Below, in pieces: positions 13,601 through 26,120 of a stretch of DNA of 64,000 nt. Below the pieces are notes generated by a model. It searched no databases. It had not been told where the DNA came from and saw only the letters and a list, made by a program, of their open reading frames with translations. Positions within the stretch are counted from its first letter, which is position 1, and each line of letters starts with the position of its first letter. The stretch is taken from assembly GCA_030141605.1 (NCBI GenBank), contig JAQGDQ010000163.1, forward strand, positions 248,001-312,000, read 5' to 3'. The stretch comes from Tubiluchus corallicola. Lineage: Eukaryota > Priapulida > Priapulimorpha > Priapulimorphida > Tubiluchidae. The translations under genes and the position numbers were made by a program.

Positions 13601-16600
13601 TAAATTAGAAAATATCCTATTGGATGAAGCCTACAATGCCAAGGTATCATTGATTTTTAATTACCAATTTTTTTCTCTTTCTATGAGGGGTATTTGTTTG
13701 TATTGTCTGTCAATGAACAATCATTGTGAAACAATCATTTTGTTTGCCTTTTTTTCTAAAAAGCAAAGCTCCACCCACATTTTAGCCTGCGATGAATGAT
13801 TTGTTTATTTCTTTTGTGAGACTTATGTTCTTTTTTCAAAATTAAAAAATTGACATTTTTTCGTCTTTATTTAAATTAAATTATTGCTATAGTTATCGAT
13901 TAACAACACATGTAATTCACATTTTTTACATGAGGCAAACTGGCATTGCAACATAGTAGCAATTGTTTATGATCCTAAAAGGTGATCACTCTGATGATAA
14001 GAATAATAGTACCAAAATCAGCAATACTGACACTGACAGTTACAATACCATTGACAGTGCAACATCAATGTATTTGATATTATTTATTATTAAGTTATCT
14101 GCTGGTTAGATTTCAGATTTTGGGCTTTCAAATAAATACAACTTTGAGTCAAAACTGAGTACATTTTGTGGCAGTCCCCTATATGCATCACCAGAGATCG
14201 TAACAGGAAGACATTACTGTGGCCCTGAGGTAAGACCCCCTCTTTTCACTCATAAAAATCGGAAGACAAGTTTTTCTGCCAATTTTTCGCTCATTTAGCA
14301 GCTTTAGGGCACAGTTTTTTTACACATTTTCACTTACTGTGTTTTAGTAGCTTGAAACTTGTTGTCTAATGTTGGGTTTGTAGAAGTCAAATTACGGTGT
14401 AATTACTGGGTATTTTCTTCAAGTGAGGCTTAATGTTATTTTTACAGTTAAGTGTTGACAATGTTAGTCATTATATCTTTCAAAGACAGTAAGATGGCAT
14501 ATGGCAGTTATGTTGTGCCTAAGTTATGGTGACCCAGCTACATCTGTGAGAATGAAAAACAAAACAATTACTGCGACTCTATATTTTGAAAATCTTAGCC
14601 AACAGGTTTTAAATTACTTCCTGTAACTGGTTATATGCATTGAAAACTTCTTTTAGTCTCAGTTTCTGAGCAAGATCTTAGTGGCATTTGCTGTTATTAT
14701 ATTGATACTTAAAAGTGTCTCACAAAAAATAAAAAACACATGACTTGGGATTGTTAAGTGCTCTTGTTTTTTTGACATTAAGAATTCTTTTAGTGCTAAA
14801 AGCGATTTACTGTGCTTAATCACCCATCTAATTTTTCATTGAACTTAATAGTGCTTTACTTTTACCATTTGATGCATGCATTTAGACATTGTTGTATTGG
14901 TAACCTGATTTCAAGTCTCATTTGTTGCCCTTGTGGTAAGTCTTAAACCACTTGGTCACTGACGTCCACATGTTTTCTTTGACCTACTTCTGCTTTGTTC
15001 ATTGAAATTTTGCATAATGACTTTTATAATACCACTACATTTTCATCATTTTTATTCATTTTTTATAATTTTTAGCTTTTTTCTTCTCTTCTACTTACAT
15101 TATTTATTTACACCCTAATTTAACCCGTCATCTTTTTTCATTGCGCATTTCTTTTTTCTGCCCCTAACCTCTAACAACACACCACGCATTGCATTGCATT
15201 GTTTCCAAGTTCTAGATTTTAGCTCAGCTGCAAGCAGTTACATGATAAGTAATTGTAATAATTTTGTTTTCAATTTGTGCAATTGCATGTAATACATCTA
15301 TGTATGGATTTGTAATGGTGTTTTTCTCTAATAAGCAAAGCAAAGCTAGAAAGTCTAGGAGACTTTCGAAAATTTGTTTCTTTTCAGGTATAAATAAAGT
15401 TTTGACAGCTTTTTCAGTTTTTTAAAACTATATTTTAGTGAATAATAATAATGCATAAGTTTATTATTTACAGGTTGATATCTGGAGCATAGGTGTGATT
15501 TTGTTTGCTCTTGTATATGCCAGCATGCCTTTTGATGGCAGTCAGGGTTTCAGACGTTTGGCTCAGCAAATACTGAAGGGTTCCTACTTGGAACCCAATC
15601 CACCTTCAGGTAATTTACCTATTGATGATTATGTCACGAGAGGTGGCAGTGGGTGACCAGTATGGTCTGTAACTGGTATAATGAGATATCAAGTGCAAAC
15701 ACAATTGTAGTTCATTTAAACTGTAACAAACAGTGTATTTTGTTGATAACTTGCTGTGCTGCAACCAGTTTTGCAAAACGAAAGTTTGTACATAGCCTGA
15801 CAGTAATCAGGACCGTAAATAAACATTTCAGCACATTTACACTAATTAATTAATTACTGAATTAATATTACATAATATGAAAAATTCATATTACACAAAT
15901 CCACACAGAGGACAGTCTAAATGTTTCTAATAAAAAGATGTTAGTATTTTCCTCAGGGCTGTCCTATTATGCTTTATAAATAATAGATGCTTGAAACTGT
16001 ACCAGTTTTTGCAAAAATTTTCGGTAATTAAGAATCATCAACAGTTTGCAATTTGGCTGCAGTAGATGCGGTAGCCACTAACAAGTCACAAATTGGTATG
16101 CTGGCATTAAGAACATCTTAACATTTAAATACTATTATGTTTATAAAAACAGCGGAAAATGGGTACCTATGGTCGATAAGTAAATAATAAAATCATTTCC
16201 GTGTCACGTTTCTACAGAAAAATGACTTACTCTGCGCTACAAGCAAAAAAGACGTCAAATTTTGACTTTGCCAGAACTCTAATATCCTTAGTGCTGCGAT
16301 CAGAAAATGGTAATGTTATCCAAATGAAGTAACCACCATCTGGTTCGGTTATAGTAGCCCCATCTGGCAACTCGTTTTCAGTAATTAATTAATTACATTT
16401 ACACTGTGGGCAGCATGGCAATGTAGGAACTACGGTCACATTTTTAAAACATTTGGCAATGTATAAATTTGAATTTTTATTGTGCTGACAACATAGCTGT
16501 TAACTTGTTACCTACATTTTTTTGATTGTTTTTAATCACATTTCAGCATATTCACTGTAATATGCAGATCAAAACAAAATGGTAGTGTAAAAATTGCAGC

Positions 16601-18501
16601 CGTGAGGGTCAATTCATATGCCGTTCATGAAAAATGTGTTTACCAGTTCACAAACTCATTCATTAAGCAAGAGTATTTTATTTTCAGAGGCTTCAAGTCT
16701 CATAAGGAAACTGTTGACAGTCAACACTGCAGACAGGATTAAACTTGAAGATGTATTTCAGCATCAGTGGGTGGGCCTCCACCCACCAGGTAAGGTCAAG
16801 GTGATACCACTTCGCATGGACGGGACGCTTTCGAAGATTCCATCTTTCATCGAGGAGACAGACAAGTGTGCAAAATCTGTCAGCAAGGGGCGATCCAAAA
16901 ATAAGCCAGTTAGTCGTCCTCGAGGTCAACGTGTTTGTATTATTCAAAGAATTGATAGTGGTATCGGCAGCTCGGAGAGTTTTTCATCGAACACCAGTAA
17001 CGACAAGCAGCCGAAACAGGTGAATAGGGCAGGTGAGAACAAAACAGTCGTGGAAGGTAAGAACGGTGCCTGTGATAACAGTAGTCAAATACAGAAGCTG
17101 AAAAAACAGAAGTACATGCCAAATAACATAGAAAAGGACTTAACAACCTACTTTCAGAACATCAAGGAGAAGGACGAGAGTGACAGTGCTAGTACAGAAG
17201 CTGTTAATGATGACTGCGACGGTGGTGCAGCTGCTGACAGTGCAACAGTACCACATAAAGGAATTCTTAAAAGACCATCCACACCTCCAATTGATTACAC
17301 TATTAGAAGGCATTATTCATTTAACGATACACATACGGTGCAGAAGCCCCGAAGACCAACACTCTGGAGATCTAACCAAGAACAGGAAAGCTCGCTGGAA
17401 CGCCGGAACCAAGTACGTGCTGAGAACGACCGCCAACCACGGGTTACGTATGCACTGTGCAAGGTGCCATCAGTTGCCAAGTTCTCCAAAAACCATCAGG
17501 ATGCAATAAGTGATGAAGATGCATGGTTGGCGAGTGAAGGGAAAAATGGGGAAACTCATGCTAACAACAGTCAGTCACGTGTAGTATTCGAAACTGGCGT
17601 GGGCAGCACCATGATCAACTTCATTAACAGGTGCAAGATGGCAAATGGCACAGACAGAACCCGGAGTTACCGAACCACCAACCAACAGAAAAGTGGAAAG
17701 ACAGAAGCGCAGTTTTGGGTGGCCAAGCCAATGCAACAGTTTAAAAATGGTAGTAGCTTCGACGTTGAAATGCGAGGAAGAGCAGGATCAGATTGTTCTG
17801 CCGCTAACAGTTTCTTACGCAGGGATTTTCGCAACATCAGACGAGCTACAGAAAGCAATGTTCAGGGCACTCCAATAAGACATGAAGAAAACACTGATGT
17901 AAACAATAATAATACAGCTCCTAATGCAGGACATATGGACAGTGTTAAAGTTAATGATACTTCAAGTGACCTTAGGGTCAAAAATAATCGAAGCTTTAGA
18001 AGCACAGTTGCAATGATGAAAAGCAAATTTGAGCAGTCGCGACAGGACAATTCAAAGTTCGCGTCACTTGGAAATAAGGAGCTTCAGTATGGAGAAACTG
18101 AAACCAGGGGGCCGCACCACCTTCAATCTAGCAACCAAGAACTTAATGTTACTCCCACCGAGCAAGGTCTGTGGGCAAAAGATGCGAGAGGCAAAGTAAA
18201 TGGAGGTAAAGTGGAGCTGTTGACGAGAAACTTTGAGAAGACGTCTTCAAGTGAATCTCAAAAACGAAGATTGCCAAAATTATTGCTAGTTGACAGAGCA
18301 GTCCGACAGGGTACTCCCAATTCAACCATTTGCAAAAAGGCTGAGAAGCACAGCGTTAGTACGCAGACCAACGACAGTGGTCATAGCAAAGAACAGGCCA
18401 ATGACGGTGGTCGTTACCTCTTTGAATATGATATGAAGAGAAACCCAGGGTTTTGGAAACAGTCAAATGAGAGTAGATGTCGAAGAAGCCATGTTTTCTG
18501 A
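10684..18501 (+). CDS. NUAK: NUAK-family AMPK-related Ser/Thr kinase
   Basis: Seven exons: 10684-10830 (acceptor at 10664), 12724-12844, 13279-13430, 13578-13643, 14110-14229, 15474-15609, 16688-18501. Phases agree throughout, giving about 851 residues. Exons 1-7 encode the kinase domain: glycine loop LGKGTYGKV, lysine in VAIKAI, catalytic [11 protein letters not shown], and activation loop [13 protein letters not shown], whose threonine corresponds to the LKB1 site of human NUAK1. The collinear match to human NUAK1 includes the basic RHQHRHKL segment before the domain and RREIEIMS after the lysine. The long last exon holds the C-terminal tail, which is low-complexity except for GILKRPS, a GILK motif used by vertebrate NUAK1 to bind PP1-beta/MYPT1. 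Kinases of this family act in cell adhesion, cytoskeleton and polarity. The upstream frame stays open for six codons before the chosen ATG (ending in RTAK), so the true start could lie in an earlier exon. Confidence 0.95.
14900..14960 (-). repeat. Decayed tRNA-like SINE head in a NUAK intron
   Basis: On the minus strand an A-box-like segment (GTGACCAAGTGGTTTAAG, 14942-14959) is followed by a weak B-box-like segment (GACTTGAAATCAGG, 14904-14917). It lies in the intron between the fifth and sixth NUAK exons. The spacing fits a tRNA-derived repeat, but the B box is degraded. Confidence 0.3.
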
Positions 18502-18586
18502 AGGAAATCAAGCCGTAGTCGTGAGAACAAGGAAGTCACTCATTCTAGAATGTAAACAGAGGAATCAGATTATTCATTTCTTATTA

Positions 18587-19032
18587 CAGTAAACTCCACA
18601 TAACTCAAATCCAACTGGACTGAAAAAAAAACTTGAGTTAGGCAATGTTGACCACTTTCCAGCATAGAAATTCTAAACTCCTCTTCCAGAGGGGAGTTAA
18701 ATAGAAGGCAGAAAGTCAACCCTTCCAGACATAAATGACGAGATTTGACGACAATTACGCAAAGAAAAACAAATTATGTAGTGTAACAGGATTTATTTAT
18801 GTTGCAAAAGGACAGGTTGCGTTCTTTGTGGACTAAAGAGTGGAGGAAATAATCAGAGGGCGCGACTTGTAAGATGTCAGAATTTTCACGGAAAATGATA
18901 CTGTTTTTGAGTTTTACGAAACGGTTTATTTTTCTAGAGTATAAATTGAATTTCTGAGTTAGGTGAAGCAAATTACATGTATTTTGATTAAATGGAACAT
19001 ATTTTTTTATGTGAGTTATGCGGAGTTTACTG
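18587..19032. mobile_element. pogo/Tc1-mariner-type MITE in NUAK 3' region
   Basis: The ends are inverted repeats: CAGTAAACTCCACATAACTC at the left and, on the other strand, CAGTAAACTCCGCATAACTC at the right (one mismatch in 20). TA dinucleotides flank both ends (18585-18586 and 19033-19034), the target duplication of Tc1/mariner/pogo elements. At 446 bases with no transposase frame it is a non-autonomous copy. It sits 86 bases after the NUAK stop codon and upstream of the AATAAA at 19431, so it is probably transcribed within the 3' UTR. Confidence 0.85.
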
Positions 19033-19430
19033 TACTGTGATTGCAAATGTGTTGTGGGGTTCGGTGTAGTGTTGCTCCAGAAACTAATAATTGTGTAAAC
19101 ATGCTGTATTTCTGTAGGTTTACTGTTCAGGAATGAGGACTTGATAGTAGGCAAATGCGATTGCGTGTAAAAATGGTATCTTTGATTGTGTAAATCTGTT
19201 ACTGATGCAGCATTTCAGATTTATAGTACACTACATGTACAATGTACAAGAGCCAATTGAAAAAAAAGTAGGACTATGTGAGTTATTTGCATGTGGAATG
19301 AACAGTTCACTAATTCTAGGTCATCATCATCAGTTTTTTCTAAGTATGGCAAGACCGATTAACTATAACTGTCGATATGTTAATTTCAGTAATCCAGTGT
19401 GAACACTAATAATATTCTTCGATTATGGGT

Positions 19431-19436
19431 AATAAA
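19431..19436 (+). terminator. Candidate poly(A) signal for NUAK
   Basis: AATAAA lies 930 bases after the NUAK stop and is followed by AT-rich sequence. It is a plausible end for the transcript. Assignment rests on position only. Confidence 0.4.
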
Positions 19437-19439
19437 CAG

Positions 19440-21316
19440 AAAATGATGCATTTGGCGAAACTTTTTATAGGGCTTTATGTGAATGGAGCTTTAGATCATT
19501 GTTCTCACTGATTTAGGTATTTGTTGCTGGAAAGGTAGAACCAATTTTGTATTGTCGATTGCAGCTCATATTAGCTTCGCAAATTGTTGACTAAGTGATT
19601 ATAAGTAGGATTTTACCAATGTTTACCTTTATAAAAATATGGATTTCTGACATGGTCCTTGTTTTTATTATGTGAATGTTGTCTTTACCTGTCAGAAAAA
19701 TTATTAAGTAAAATATGAGCTGACCCGGTGGAATAATGTTTGTAATGGTTGAATGTAAGCATAATGTAAATTGTAGCAACTTGTTTTGTGATTATTACTA
19801 AGTCTTGTGGTATTGTGCATCTTTGTACACTTGTTATTCTGATGTTATAGAAATGTCACTGTAATTTATTTTGTAATAATATTTGATACATGTGAATTGA
19901 TTGTTAACGCAGTGTCTAGATCATTCATAGTTGATATGAATCATGATTAAAAATGCAATCGAATCCTCTAATGTACCCTCAAAATTTTTTATAGCAAATT
20001 AGTTCGAGTTAATTAAAATGAAAAGATTGAGACAATGTTTCAATGTTGCATACCACACCACATTGGACATTAAATCCACTTAAAAAAGAAGTAAAGTTTA
20101 TAGATAAACATAATTAACTGGGACATTCAAACTAGATAACCTAGTTCAATACTTACAAAAATTAGTAAGTGTGACTTTTTTAAACCAATTTTTAGATTCA
20201 GTACTTCTTAATTGTGAAGCATAGTTGAAACATTTACGGTTGAAACTCCTAATTAAAAACATTATCAAACAACCAGTAATATGCATACTTACTACATACA
20301 TTAAACAACCTGTACATACCGAGTTTGATTTGGGCACGTGCTTTTAATTGAGTACTTTCATTGCAAAGCCATAGCATTGCTGTATTATAATCAGATAAAT
20401 ATCAATGACAAAAAAATTAAGAATCAATAATAAGTTATTACAGTCATCATATATATGCTTTGCATTGGTTTACATGAATATCTATTATCATTCTCATCAG
20501 ATTTATTTACAAAATAGAGACAGCAATAATAAGACCACTTACAGTTGTTTTAAACGAAATTTAAAAAATTAAATGCAAAAATCTATTAATTTTAAAAAAA
20601 ATGATTCAAATCATTCAATCTCCAAATATTTGACAGTCACATCATCTCACTTGTACACAGGTATATAAGAAATGCTATTGTGTCACTTCTGTTGAGCAGA
20701 AACACTATTGTGCTATTTTCTGTTGTGCGGCTTCTGTTGAGCAGAAATGTTATTGTGCCACTTCTCTTGATCACTGAACCTCATCGTACCTTAACTACTT
20801 TACTGTATTGACATAAGACTATATTATAAAGCTTACACATGAAAAATTATAAGAAAATTGTCAGAAGGCATATTTTATTTAGTGAATTATGATACTTTGT
20901 TTAATTGAGCATCCAAGGCCTAACAGGCCATTTTTCTGCAACAATACTAAATTTCAAAGCTAGCTAACATGCATTTTAAAAAATATATAGCATTTGTTTG
21001 CTTTCTCACTTTTGCTCATATCAAATAGTGAGAAAAGTCAACACGAAGCCAGAGCTTTATAGTTCGCAGCTTTTTATACAGTTTGGCAATTTTTGTGGGA
21101 TCCGATAGAGCCTATTATGAAGGAAGATCCTCTATGAAAAAATAAGGAATCCCTCCAAAAAACAAGCTACCTTAAAATTATAGTGCTTCTAAGTATTTTC
21201 TTGTATCTTTTTACAATAATTTGTCTCAAGCAAATTATCAGGTATTTTAGCCGAGTTCTATGATATAATTTTAACATTTTAATGGCCCAGGAGCTATTCT
21301 TAAGGTCACACTCAGC
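19440..21316. other. AT-rich spacer between NUAK and the zinc-finger gene
   Basis: No coding region is seen. The right part is probably the 3' UTR of the minus-strand zinc-finger gene: minus-strand AATAAA occurs at 20874-20879. A short imperfect repeat containing 'tctgttgagcagaaa' occurs at about 20689-20750. Confidence 0.5.
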
Positions 21317-23383
21317 TCAAGAATCACGATACACGTGATTTTTCTTTATATGCTTTTTCAAGCATTGCAATGTCACAAATGCTGCTTCACAATCAGCACA
21401 TATAAATGGTTTTATGCCAGCATGGCACGTCATGTGATATTTAAAACCAGATAAAGAAGCGAAAGTCCCTGGACACTCAGTGCACTTAAATGGTTTTTCT
21501 CCAGTGTGAGTTCTCATGTGATACTTTAAGCCAGACATGGCAGTAAAGGCTGCATTACATTCAATGCACTTAAATGGTTTTTCACCAGTATGAGTTCTCT
21601 TATGATATGTCAAACCAGATAGAGCAGTAAATGACGCATCACATTTAGTACATTTGAATGGCTTTTCTAGCATTTCACTACTGTGAGTTCGTTTGTGGTA
21701 CTTCAAACTGTGTGATGCAGTAAAACTAGCTCCACATTCAATGCAAATGTATGGCTTATGCATTTCACCTCCCATATGAGTTCTTTCATGATACTTCAAA
21801 CTACGTAATGCTGTAAAACAAGCCTCACATTCAGGGCATTTAAATGGTTTCTCGCCACTGTGAGTTCTTTTATGATACACTAAGCCAGCTGAAGTCATAA
21901 ATGATGTTTCACATTCATCACACTTAAATGGCCTTTCTCCTGCATGACTTCTCATGTGATATTTAAAGCCAGACAAAGAGGCAAAAAGTGTTTCACATTC
22001 ACTACATTTAAATGGTTTTTCACCAGTGTGAGTTCTCAAGTGGTATTTGAGACCAGATAAAGCAGTAAATGACGATCCACAATCATCACACTTATATGGC
22101 TTTTCCCCAGTGTGAGTTCTTCTGTGATACGTTAAACCAGAAGAAGCTGTAAAACAGGCTTCGCATTCATCACATTTGTAGCGTTTTTCTAACTTTTCAA
22201 GAGTGTGAGTTCTTCGGTGATACTTCAAACTCTGTGAAGCAGTAAAACATGCATCACAATCAATACACTTGAATGGCTTTTCACCAGTGTGAGATCTTTT
22301 ATGCACTCTTAAACTAGATAAGGCTGTGTATGCAGCACCACAATCAGTACATTTGAATGGCTTTTCGCCTGTATGAGTTCTGATGTGGTACTTCAAACCC
22401 TGTAAACAAGTGTATGCCGCACCACATTCCTCACACTTATAAGGTTTTTCACCAGTGTGTTTTCTTACATGGTACCTCAAGTCACCTTTCTGAGCAAATG
22501 ATCTGTCGCACATGCTGCATTTGTATTTAAGACGATTTGAAGAAGGTTTCAAAGTAGTGCGATGTGAAAGTGATTTAAAATACGACCCATATTTTAAAGG
22601 TTTTTCATAATCGTGATTTTGTACATGGTTTTTAAAATGGCCATAATGAAGAAAAGCCGAATCACATTTTTTACACTTGTATAGCTTTTTGTGAGTGACA
22701 CGAGTTTTTCTATTATTCCACAGTTTATCTTTCACGGGTGCTGCTTCATCTGTTGAAGCATGTTGTACAGATTCATCTGAAGGCAATATGTTTCCTTCGG
22801 AGTTGACGTAAATTGCATTGCTTTCACATAAGCTCATCAACATTTCACCATCTTCATCGTTTGAATTCAACTGTTCTTTTTTACATTGCAATGTGTTTTT
22901 TAACATTAAGCCAGGTCCACAAACAGTTGATTGCTCTACATCACAAGGCTCCACATTTACAGAATTACCTGCTAAAGGCACACCTTGTTCACACATACGC
23001 AAGTAGTCGTCAGCCTGTTCAGTATCCACTATATAGTTTGTAAGGCCTGATTTACTTGCATTTGGTGCTTCGTGTTTATAATCATCATCTTGTACATCAC
23101 TCACGCAGTTTTCTGTGATCAGATGTGATTCCCACACACCTGCATGTTCTTCTTCACATTCATCAGCTTCTTGCTCCATGTTTGTCACATACATGTCTGC
23201 ATGATCTTGTTCACACTCCCCATCTTTCTGCTCGGCACTGATCATAAAATCTATTGTTGACATTAAGCCATATTCATTCCTAAATGCGAATTCACAATTT
23301 TCATCAGACTCATTGCTAGCACCATCTTGACCCAGTGGTTCAGACTTGATAAATCTGGCATCAATGTCGTTCTGTTGCTCCAT
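21317..23383 (-). CDS. C2H2 zinc-finger protein, 15 fingers
   Basis: A single 688-residue frame. Residues 1 to about 230 are acidic and unstructured and begin with a SUMO-type motif (FIKSEP, psi-K-x-E). Fifteen C2H2 fingers follow, the first (YKCKKCDSAF...) separated from the second by a longer linker. Most later linkers are the canonical TGEKP(Y/F)K; three are irregular, HTLEKLEKR, HMGGEMHK and HSSEMLEK. The recognition helices are unusually alike (TALSGLKYH, TASQSLKYH). The product is presumably a nuclear DNA-binding regulator; its target is unknown. A splice acceptor (TTTTGTAG) lies four bases before the ATG, so a 5' non-coding exon is likely. Individual fingers match the family consensus closely, so the gene looks intact. 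Confidence 0.93.
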   Translation of the reverse strand: MEQQNDIDARFIKSEPLGQDGASNESDENCEFAFRNEYGLMSTIDFMISAEQKDGECEQDHADMYVTNMEQEADECEEEHAGVWESHLITENCVSDVQDDDYKHEAPNASKSGLTNYIVDTEQADDYLRMCEQGVPLAGNSVNVEPCDVEQSTVCGPGLMLKNTLQCKKEQLNSNDEDGEMLMSLCESNAIYVNSEGNILPSDESVQHASTDEAAPVKDKLWNNRKTRVTHKKLYKCKKCDSAFLHYGHFKNHVQNHDYEKPLKYGSYFKSLSHRTTLKPSSNRLKYKCSMCDRSFAQKGDLRYHVRKHTGEKPYKCEECGAAYTCLQGLKYHIRTHTGEKPFKCTDCGAAYTALSSLRVHKRSHTGEKPFKCIDCDACFTASQSLKYHRRTHTLEKLEKRYKCDECEACFTASSGLTYHRRTHTGEKPYKCDDCGSSFTALSGLKYHLRTHTGEKPFKCSECETLFASLSGFKYHMRSHAGERPFKCDECETSFMTSAGLVYHKRTHSGEKPFKCPECEACFTALRSLKYHERTHMGGEMHKPYICIECGASFTASHSLKYHKRTHSSEMLEKPFKCTKCDASFTALSGLTYHKRTHTGEKPFKCIECNAAFTAMSGLKYHMRTHTGEKPFKCTECPGTFASLSGFKYHMTCHAGIKPFICADCEAAFVTLQCLKKHIKKNHVYRDS

Positions 23384-24320
23384 AGCACTACAAAATTATC
23401 CGAAAATAGATCAATAATTGGTTGTAATGTAATCAATAAATGTAATGTAAAAAATTCTACTTAAAAAGAGGCAGATGTAATCCTACTTAAATAAGAGATG
23501 TAAAACTAGCTGAATACCTGAAATGGGAAGTAGTGTTGTAGTACTTGAGTCTCAGGCTTGGGTGCGACTCTAGTCACAATAAACTCAAAGAAAAGGCCAA
23601 GCCTTCTGGAAAGTTAGACTTATTTCAATGTTTGCAAAAAATGTTAGAAGAATGTAGTAAAAAAGTGTGGTGAGTGTCTCATGTAATTTGTAAAATCACT
23701 TTAAAATTGCGACCATTTCACGCTTGGGCACTTTAAATTTGCATGGCCATTTTTCTGCCAATGACGTGATTCATCGATTGTATTCTTAAAACCATTCTTA
23801 AAAAAGAAAGAAGAAAATATTCAAGTATACATTCAAGTATACAGTGATAAGGAAGGTATTACCAACCAGATAAATGTTTTGAAAATCTGAATGAGTCAGA
23901 AAATCCACATTATAGCAAAGCATATGTTCAGATATATGCTTTCTTAAACCATTCCTAAAAAAGAAAGAAGAAAATATTAAATTAATTTTAGAAGAAAAAG
24001 ATCTAGAAATTATGTGTATTTTTAAAACATTTCTAAATGATGATAAGGAAGAAAATGAAGAATTCACTTTTAAAATAAAATACAGCGAATACAAGCAAAT
24101 TGTCAATAAACGAAATGGGGATAAAGGAGGAATGATTTTATTAAAAAAGAATTAGCCAGATTAACAAATATATTAGAAAAGGAAATGAAAATTATGAAGG
24201 GATTTGGATGATAATCAATCGAATTGAAGTGAGAACTGGTTATATATATATATGGACCGGGATGGACAAAAGCTCAACAATTAAAACTGATGTATAAGCG
24301 TATCAAAGAACATTTAGATG
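23384..24320. other. Spacer with LINE-derived pieces
   Basis: No gene is recognised. 23800-24000 contains two copies of AAAAAAGAAAGAAGAAAATATT and a block starting near 23820 that is repeated at about 25955-26045 ('aaggtattaccaaccag', 'cagaaaatccacattata'). The repeated block matches the C-terminal part of the LINE described next. Confidence 0.5.
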
Positions 24321-24329
24321 AAACAAAAA

Positions 24330-26120
24330 AAAGGAGAAAAAATTATGTGGATTGGGAAATTCAATTGCAAAGTAGGGAACAGAGGCAGAGCAATCGGGAC
24401 ACAAGGAAACAGAGAAGTTATCCCAGCTGGTAAATTGTTGATAAATTTAAATAACAAGAAAAATCTGGAAATATTAAATGCTACTAACAACTGTTCATGG
24501 TTATGAATCTAACCATGGAAAACAAATCTAAATCAGTGATCGATTATGTAATAGTAAGCAAAAATGATGTATACATTTTACATGAAACGATTATTGATGA
24601 AGCAAGGATATGGGGTGTATGTAGAAAAGCACGTGAGAAAGGCGAAGGCGTAGTGCTATATACAGACCATAATACTATATTGGTAACACTAAATTGAAAA
24701 AAAAGCTTTTAAAGTCAAAATGAAAGTCATGCCAATAAAAAAAGCAAAGTACAAATTAAAAGAAAAAGATGCAAACTTTTTTAAAAACTTAATAGAAACA
24801 GGATTAGCAAAGATTCGGGACATCGATGAAAAATATAACATGTGGAACAGAGAAGTACTAAAACTAAGGGAGAATCTGCTTACAAATGTCACAAAGAAAA
24901 AAGTTAATAAAAAATTATCACAATACTAACAAGAAATAGAAAAGAGTTGAAAGTAAAACTAATACATTTGGTGGAAAGAATAAAGCTAGTTATAGAACAT
25001 ATTGCAGACCAAGAGAAAAATGATCAAGGTAGAAGACTGAAAAAAGCAGTATAGAATTCTTACGCATGGAAGGAATAATGAGATCTAAGCTTTTCTGGAA
25101 TTTTAGAAGAAGAATGATGGGTAGTAAAAAAGAGAAAAGATGCATGATTAAAGAGAGTGACGGCAGAGGGATTAGTGACAGTGAACAAAATAAAGAGAAG
25201 TATATGGAGTACGCCACTAGCCGAAGTAGGACATTTGCGCTAAAGCGCATGCGTTAAATTTTCGGAAAACCAGAGTCTTACATGGGCAGCCTTTTAACTT
25301 TACATCGCAAATTTTGTCAAATTTTTAAAATTCTGTTAAAGTTTCTTCATTTTATTAAAAACTGTGCTTGTTTGTTGAGTTTCGATCAGTATGGCGTCAT
25401 GCCTTCTATACACATGATCCTCTTCACCAGATCGGCGAGCAAACTGACATCAATAAAAAGTGCCAGTTTGCAAGATCAAAAAGCAAGTGTTTTGTTCACT
25501 TTGTTCACATAGCGAAAATGATTGCCTGTCTGTGAAGCAAGACAAAATAAAAAATAATATACCTTAACCAATATTGGAATCGCCTAAAAAGTGCGTTTAT
25601 TTCACTTCTTAAAATTAGTCTCAAAGCCAAATTTAATATTGCTCATTCGACTAGCGCAGAATAAGGTTCTTCTATTTTATCAGATGTATAATAAATATGT
25701 ATAATAACAATATTATTAATAAATAAACAAGGACAACACACACTGCCACTACGGTTAACAACCCAATTCATGACCTGTCTCTTTGTCCTACTTGCGCAGC
25801 CCATGTACGAAACGCCCTACTTGGGCTTGCCCAATGTACGGCAATTGTCCTACTTCAACTAGTGTACTACTCTGCTCCCGACATAATTAATAAAAGTTTA
25901 AAGATCTAGAATGTTCGCTATGTTGTAAAGACGATGACACGACAGAGCATCTATTCAAGTATAGAGTGATAAGAAAGGTATTACCAACCAGAGAAATGTT
26001 TTGAAAATCTGATCGAGTCAGAAAATCCACATTATAGCAAAGGAGTTGCAGGAATATTTTCAGATAGCAATGGAAGCAAGAAAGAGAAGAGGTGTCGAGC
26101 TGGAAATTACAAGAGTTAAA
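24330..26120 (+). mobile_element. Decayed non-LTR retrotransposon (endonuclease and linker)
   Basis: In shifting plus frames the translation reads as an apurinic-type endonuclease end (WIGKFNCKVGNRG, then KSVIDYVIVSK, then YTDHNTILVTLN; the catalytic-type SDH is TDH here). A Lys-rich linker follows (KLFWNFRRRMMGSKKEK, SDGRGISDSEQNKEKYMEY), typical of sequence between endonuclease and reverse transcriptase. After a nested element (25217-25862) come remains of the C-terminal zinc-knuckle region. Stops and frameshifts interrupt every part, and the reverse transcriptase core is missing, so the copy is dead. Confidence 0.75.
25217..25862. mobile_element. Nested DNA transposon with inverted ends
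   Basis: The left end CCGAAGTAGGACATTTGC (25221-25238) matches the reverse complement of the right end (25841-25858, TTGAAGTAGGACAATTGC) at 15 of 18 bases. CTAG abuts both, so target duplication and terminus are hard to tell apart; if included, the ends begin CACTAG. CCTACTT recurs near the right end (about 25787, 25816, 25850), like subterminal repeats. No transposase frame is present. It interrupts the LINE linker frame at MEYATS. Confidence 0.7.

Noticed and set aside
18774-19154. 126-codon minus frame after NUAK
   Set aside because: Falls mostly inside the TA-flanked MITE, AT-rich, no recognisable motif.
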